A stretch of 38,004 nt of DNA from an uncultured Saprospiraceae bacterium (GTDB taxonomy: Bacteria; Bacteroidota; Bacteroidia; Chitinophagales; Saprospiraceae). A model generated the notes under the pieces. That model ran no database searches and was not told the DNA's origin. It worked only from the letters and a program-made list of their open reading frames with translations. Of the stretch, positions 35,701 through 38,004 are shown piece by piece. Position numbers and translations under genes: made by a program. Position 1 is the stretch's first letter. Each line of letters opens with the position of its first letter. Where the stretch lies: contig CALKJD010000121.1 in assembly GCA_937995755.1 (NCBI GenBank), positions 1 through 38,004 on the forward strand. Direction: 5' to 3'.

Positions 35701-38004
35701 AGAATCTGTTCCTGGCTCTCCACCTGGATCATTTGCTGGATCATTATCTGCTTGAGAATCTATATCATCTAGAGATACATCGTTTCCTTCTTCATCAAAC
35801 ATCTGAGAAACCTCAGCTACGTTTGTCCAAGCACTTGGTTCATCTGAAGGAATCAGTTGTTGTGGTATCAATGTGATCGTAAGTTCAACAACGTCCCACA
35901 TTACCATTGGTCCAGGAATTACTGTCGTCGCATTGGTACCATCATATGTCCAACCATTTGCATCATTTACAGGATCGTATGTATATCCTGCAGGGATGTA
36001 ATCCGTAACTTCTACATCTACTAATGGTACATTACCTTGGTTTTCAACTTCTATAATAAAGTCTACTGACTCACCATATGCAAATGGCGCTTGTCCATCA
36101 GCTACAGTTTTAGTAATGGCTACATCAATAACATCTATCAATGCTGGATCACTATCATCTTCATCAGTAGTAGCATCTCCATCTCCTGGCGTACCTGATC
36201 CGTCTCCATCATTCATGTTATCAGCATCACTACCAGGCTGTCCACCTGCATCGTTTCCGTTGATATCATCTGGCGTACTATCGACATCAGTAATACCTCC
36301 ATCTGGTCCTGTTCCGTCTGTACTATTTCCTAGTGTATCCTGCGACATGCTTATTTCAGCAAAGTTTACAAATGCATTAGCTTCGTTACACATCTGAATA
36401 GTCAAGAAGTAAGTAACTGTTACAGTCTCTCCTGCTAAAATAGTATCAGGAATAGTAATAGTCGCACTTCCCATGTTATCTATCCAACCTAGCGGATCAT
36501 TAAGACCTGCATCATAAGCTAGACCACATGGGTAGAAGTCTGTTACTTCAATATTAGAAGCAGGCACATTACCTTGGTTTTCTACAGTTATCATATACTC
36601 AACTGTATCTCCAAATGCCATTCCTGTAACATTCATAGTTTCCTTGATCAATGCTAAATCATAAATTGCTATGATTTCAGGATCATTATCATCTTCATCT
36701 GTCGTTGGATCACCATCATTAGGAGTACCTGTACCATCTCCGTCTACTACATCGTTAGTATCATCAGACGGGTTGCTTCCTCCATCATTATTAGGATCAT
36801 CATCTGCATTACTATCGATATCTTCATCTGTGATATCCATACCATCAAGATCTTCTACACTTGTGATTTCTGCAATATTTGTCCAATCACTACTAGTACT
36901 AGTTGGGCTTACTGCTTTTACAATCAGATCTATCATCAATGTCTGAGACTCACCTGCTAATAATGTATCCATTATAGTAGATGTAACATTCACTGGTCCT
37001 ACAGTTCCTCCTACCCACATATCTGTACTACTATCTGAGTAGTCGTACCCTGCAGGTATAAAGTCTGTCACTACTATGTTATTAGCATCTACACTTCCTT
37101 GGTTTGTTACAGTAATGTTGAATGTCAATGTATCACCATACATAAATGGCCCTACTTCGTCATCTGCGATTACTTTCGCAAGCGCTAGATCAACGATATC
37201 TATTATCGCTGGATCACTATCATCTTCATCTGTTGCTGGATCTTCATCACCTGGCATTCCTGTTCCGTCTCCGTCTACTACATCGTCGGATGGACTTCCT
37301 GGCTCTCCTCCTGCATCATTATCTTCCATGTCATCTGGAGTACTATCTACATCTTCTCCTGTGATATCAGTGCCTGTTGTATCCTGTACCATTGTGATTT
37401 CACTCACATTCGTAAATCCATCAGCTCCGTCTGATGACATTGTCAAGATCAAGTAAATACTATCTACTACCATCTCATCTGCATATAGCGTATCCATGAT
37501 CGTAGTCGTAGCCGTCTGATCTCCAGGACCGTCTACACCTGTCCAATCTAAATTGATATCACTTGCAAATGTGAATCCAGTAGGTATATAATCACTTACT
37601 ACGATGTTAGTAGCCGCTACATTACCTTGATTCAAGGTTGTAATTGTAAATAATATAGTATCACCATAAGTATATGGCCCTTCAGTGATTAATGCTTTCG
37701 TCAATGCGAGATCTACTATTTCTACTAGTTCTGGATCACTATCATCTTCATCTGTATCTGGATTTTCGTCATCAGGATTTCCTGTTCCGTCTCCATCTAC
37801 TACATCATCACTTCCTGTATCCGGATTTCCGCCAGCATCGTTGCCGTTGATTCCATCTGCATCACTATCGATGTCGTCTCCTGTGATATCCATACCATCA
37901 AGATCTTCCATACTCGTGATCTCTGCTACGTTGGTATACTTTCCATCTCCTGCGCCTGTGTTTGGCTTCAAGATCAGATCTATAAACAATGTCGTAGTCT
38001 CTCC
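29719..38004 (-). CDS. Giant T9SS-secreted adhesin, C-terminal 2761 residues (5' end outside window)
   Basis: The frame stays open to the right edge; codons before the TTG at 37989 read GETTT and continue a repeat unit, so that TTG is not a start. Order from N to C in the window: one partial and six complete DUF11-type modules of about 175 residues; an extracellular region of Ig/HYR/PKD-like modules with many cysteines (motifs RTWTLINWC, RRFTVIDWC, ASDCCGNTASVDV, VTDGCGNVASCETTF); a Cna-B-like domain (VSNAMVTLEAP); a dockerin-like pair; a cohesin-like domain; and a T9SS sorting domain. It is exported, delivered to the cell surface or medium, and probably serves in adhesion, gliding or matrix building, like SprB-type proteins; the function is inferred. 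Its own terminator follows. Confidence 0.9.
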   Translation of the reverse strand, partial: GETTTLFIDLILKPNTGAGDGKYTNVAEITSMEDLDGMDITGDDIDSDADGINGNDAGGNPDTGSDDVVDGDGTGNPDDENPDTDEDDSDPELVEIVDLALTKALITEGPYTYGDTILFTITTLNQGNVAATNIVVSDYIPTGFTFASDINLDWTGVDGPGDQTATTTIMDTLYADEMVVDSIYLILTMSSDGADGFTNVSEITMVQDTTGTDITGEDVDSTPDDMEDNDAGGEPGSPSDDVVDGDGTGMPGDEDPATDEDDSDPAIIDIVDLALAKVIADDEVGPFMYGDTLTFNITVTNQGSVDANNIVVTDFIPAGYDYSDSSTDMWVGGTVGPVNVTSTIMDTLLAGESQTLMIDLIVKAVSPTSTSSDWTNIAEITSVEDLDGMDITDEDIDSNADDDPNNDGGSNPSDDTNDVVDGDGTGTPNDGDPTTDEDDNDPEIIAIYDLALIKETMNVTGMAFGDTVEYMITVENQGNVPASNIEVTDFYPCGLAYDAGLNDPLGWIDNMGSATITIPDTILAGETVTVTYFLTIQMCNEANAFVNFAEISMSQDTLGNSTDGTGPDGGITDVDSTPDDINGNDAGGQPGSDADNMNDGDGSGTPGDGDATTDEDDSDPALIDVIDVAITKTVADGQAPFAYGESVDFIIEVENQGNVPLVDVEVTDYIPAGYTYDPVNDANGWTYDGTNATTVIPGPMVMWDVVELTITLIPQQLIPSDEPSAWTNVAEVSQMFDEEGNDVSLDDIDSQADNDPANDPGGEPGTDSDDSTDGDGNNGGGAPGDTDADTDEDDADPALLPIFDLALTKVLADPDVLYVFGDEMEFTITVTNQGNQPVTDVVITDYIPGSLTEVGVVGDNTGWTFNGDGTADFTVTDTIQAGEMYEITLFMIFQAADGGIEEYINVAEISEFADTLGNNSTDNPDVVADADSTPDDIEGNDPGGEVDFPGTPSGTDNTIDNENGDEDDQDPVLLGFVDLALTKVPVNQQVLPGGQVTFTITVINQGTIPSESIEVTDYMPEGVTLSQESIDAGWVDNGDGTATFLIDLTGNNLDYNESVSVNITFDVPEDALPGAYVNEAEISGNTAPGGTDILDLDIDSDGDTDPDNDAGGNPEGDTDDTVDGDGTGTPDDNDAPGDEDDADPAAFCITPQPEIVGDFYACPGETITYAVVLYNPANTYTWTITGADSFIDNGDGTVSVTYPDTEGATVNIRITESTRFQFCTGSDIKLGQVEEFLALACNDNINLSLGSDCTALVNADMILEGFIYPEESYTITLTDAIGQVIPDNVLTEEHVGQVIQVSINQDCFGNSCWGTITVENKLPPVIENCACPVGGSVLENTFVGSLDANDPTFTRPFVTGGACAPSVTGIDVPYDTYGFALDMNSNVSAEVVTFTAPSGDSFLALYADIFDPANPCDNLVTTNDDGVGLLSQFDVMLDEGVNYILVVTTFNNDGDDFGDYMVEITSDATLLSMGEGECEFRCVDVDYVYNSDALTPNPTASACGDVNMVFSDELITEECGTTRIIRTWTASNEWGSTTCVQEFRFEAIDISELTLPMNVVELGCGSGTSPEDIVAAYDNPLTTDNPNTPYVENNEGYAYAYPTYMVNGHPQKVDNSVCDLYGTYSDQVIDVCGAGCSGNVKVIRTWTLINWCDPSAAPTTYSQVVENKDVVAPTIAADDFTVGVNPWNCEGDFSMPVPTLLHDLCSDVVTYSVSGPAGVTLLAPNTVANPTEFWVVNGATKGANTFTYTASDCCGNTASVDVTVNVIDTTPPTPIATENLIVNLTTNGEIDENGASLGIAKVYASSIDNGSYDGCSGVKIEIARENDACDVSGNATFNADGHPGDGSSNPNVISYDPDNGEYVKFCCADIDQIDPVTGVAFGLVPVRMRVFDDGNMTGIYGDFVDNNGDGDVTDAGEYDNYNETWVTVRVEGKAIASIVCPPDVTLACDMDYTDPAMIGTATSLALCGSESVTTSFTPQLDACGVGFVIATYTVEGSSPAITCSQRITIENPYPAFDEGSIRFPRDLPTSPTGQLSCTDDIPFDAPTWTTGVCDFIGYTEEVDTFFFEIDPVTGSPSDACFKILRRFTVIDWCVFDATGGQEGLFTGSQTIKITDRDAPVITSCAPSMFEVDENCERSSTVLTNIATDSGNCASDWLKWQVLVDTWADGEIDYEYSSFLPANDSNISNDTNGNGINDRYLAPTMSGEEVSVNVTETLESSMYNHIVTWKVTDGCGNVASCETTFMVVDKKAPTPYCVSLSTALMTDGSVELWAIDFDLGAFDNCTEQEDLRFTFSSIAPEDDNSYNAALRSSAMTFTEAGVVPVDVYVWDEKGNADFCTVMLTVNDNGTSTGMRIAGFPITETGNGVSNAMVTLEAPLAEYPLNNMTDANGQYGFDNNPMNIEYNITVAKNDNHANGVSTLDLVLIQRHIVGFADLDSPYKVIAADINNDEKVSGLDIVELRKVVLGVQEEFNTNTSWRFVDAGQTFENPMQPWPVDENRVIEDLVAPMLEEYFVAVKIGDVNATAQHNVVGATSEVRGATSMLLEIEDRAVKAGEVIEIAVNSSDFINVSGFQATLEMNGLTFNNIAGRAIDVNASNVGVINDNVITMSWNTNTAVSTSDALFVITALVTEDGQLSDMIDMTDRVITPEVYVGQNFEIQSLELGTRTLEGIVGINELMQNEPNPFKTVTEINFSLAEAGSATLTVMDVTGKVLRVITDDYKLGNHTIKLDRRNLQTASGVLYYTLESGDFSETKKMIVID
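29722..29987 (-). other. T9SS type A C-terminal sorting domain
   Basis: The last about 88 residues: NEPNPFKTVTEINFSL, then LTVMDVTGKVLRV, then GVLYYTLESGDFSETKKMIVID. This is the usual CTD signal that directs proteins through the type IX system of Bacteroidota. Confidence 0.93.
30012..30380 (-). other. Cohesin-like domain inside the giant protein
   Basis: About 120 residues with the cohesin pattern: VKAGEVIEIAVNSSDFINVSGFQATLEMNG-type opening strands, a hydrophobic core, and SDALFVITALVTEDG near the end. It stands between the dockerin-like pair and the sorting domain. Confidence 0.6.
30592..30779 (-). other. Dockerin-like domain pair inside the giant protein
   Basis: Two EF-hand-like segments about 30 residues apart: NDNHANGVSTLDLVLIQRHI and ADINNDEKVSGLDIVELRKV. 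Both have the D/N-rich calcium loop followed by a helix, as in type I dockerins. Found by eye; widespread in Saprospiria surface proteins. Confidence 0.75.
34561..38004 (-). repeat. Array of DUF11 modules with acidic calcium-type linkers
   Basis: Module borders lie near 37713, 37191, 36660, 36127, 35595, 35072 and 34561, a period of about 510-535 bp. Each begins (V/F/Y/I)D(L/V)A(L/I)xK, has VTNQG(N/S) and V(T/S)DYIPxG motifs, an N(V/I)AEI strand, and ends in a linker such as DVVDGDGTG followed by DEDDSDP. Copies differ from each other, so it is an old amplification. The aspartate-rich linkers should bind calcium and stiffen the stalk. Confidence 0.85.

Noticed and set aside
34319..37456. Several long plus-strand open frames opposite the giant gene
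   Set aside because: They repeat with the module period and are rich in Ser/Pro/Leu, as expected from the complement of Asp/Gly/Thr-rich repeats.
37987..37989. TTG at 37989 as start of the giant protein
   Set aside because: The codons before it (GETTT) continue a DUF11 module that matches another copy (GESQT), so the gene continues past the right edge.

Overview
The window is low-GC bacterial DNA (roughly 38% G+C by eye) from a member of the Bacteroidota, most likely the Saprospiria/Lewinella-like lineage. Four things point there: promoters of the TAnnTTTG type with an upstream TTG; almost no Shine-Dalgarno sequences; many lipoproteins and a TonB-dependent receptor with a carboxypeptidase-like regulatory domain; and a giant surface protein with DUF11 repeats, HYR/Ig-like modules, a dockerin-like pair, a cohesin-like domain and a type IX secretion (T9SS) C-terminal sorting domain. 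No rRNA, tRNA, CRISPR array, prophage or insertion sequence was seen.

Layout. 1-0.5 kb: 3' end of a YdjM/DUF457-type membrane protein. 0.6-3.7 kb (minus): a six-gene ars-type cassette, arsR / small thioredoxin / OsmC-like / ArsP-like permease / ArsF-like lipoprotein / ArsG-like permease, driven by one promoter whose -7 box sits inside a perfect inverted repeat. 4.2-7.1 kb (plus): thioredoxin-like protein / ApbE flavin transferase / DUF4266 lipoprotein with a CGC tail / DUF3570 outer-membrane protein, ended by a strong terminator; a conserved but poorly understood gene set and the best candidate here for an undescribed system. 7.3-9.3 kb: AraC regulator divergent from a quinone-oxidoreductase-like MDR enzyme. 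9.6-17.8 kb (plus): a second AraC regulator, a complete tripartite RND drug-efflux pump (adaptor, inner-membrane pump, outer-membrane factor), then an MFS drug exporter. 18-21 kb: a secreted double SnoaL-like protein and a KefB/KefC-type cation:proton antiporter.

21.1-29.4 kb is mostly housekeeping: ATP-type PEP carboxykinase, a TonB-dependent receptor whose start lies inside the 3' end of an orphan histidine kinase gene, rlmN with a promoter almost touching its ATG, and purA, whose stop codon lies at the edge of a 26-bp direct repeat. 29.7-38.0 kb (minus) is the 3' 8.3 kb of the giant T9SS adhesin, cut by the right edge.

The theme of the first half is protection of the cell envelope and export: arsenical/thiol chemistry, flavin transfer to an envelope protein, drug efflux and cation antiport. 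The second half is central metabolism, iron/haem-type uptake and surface adhesion.
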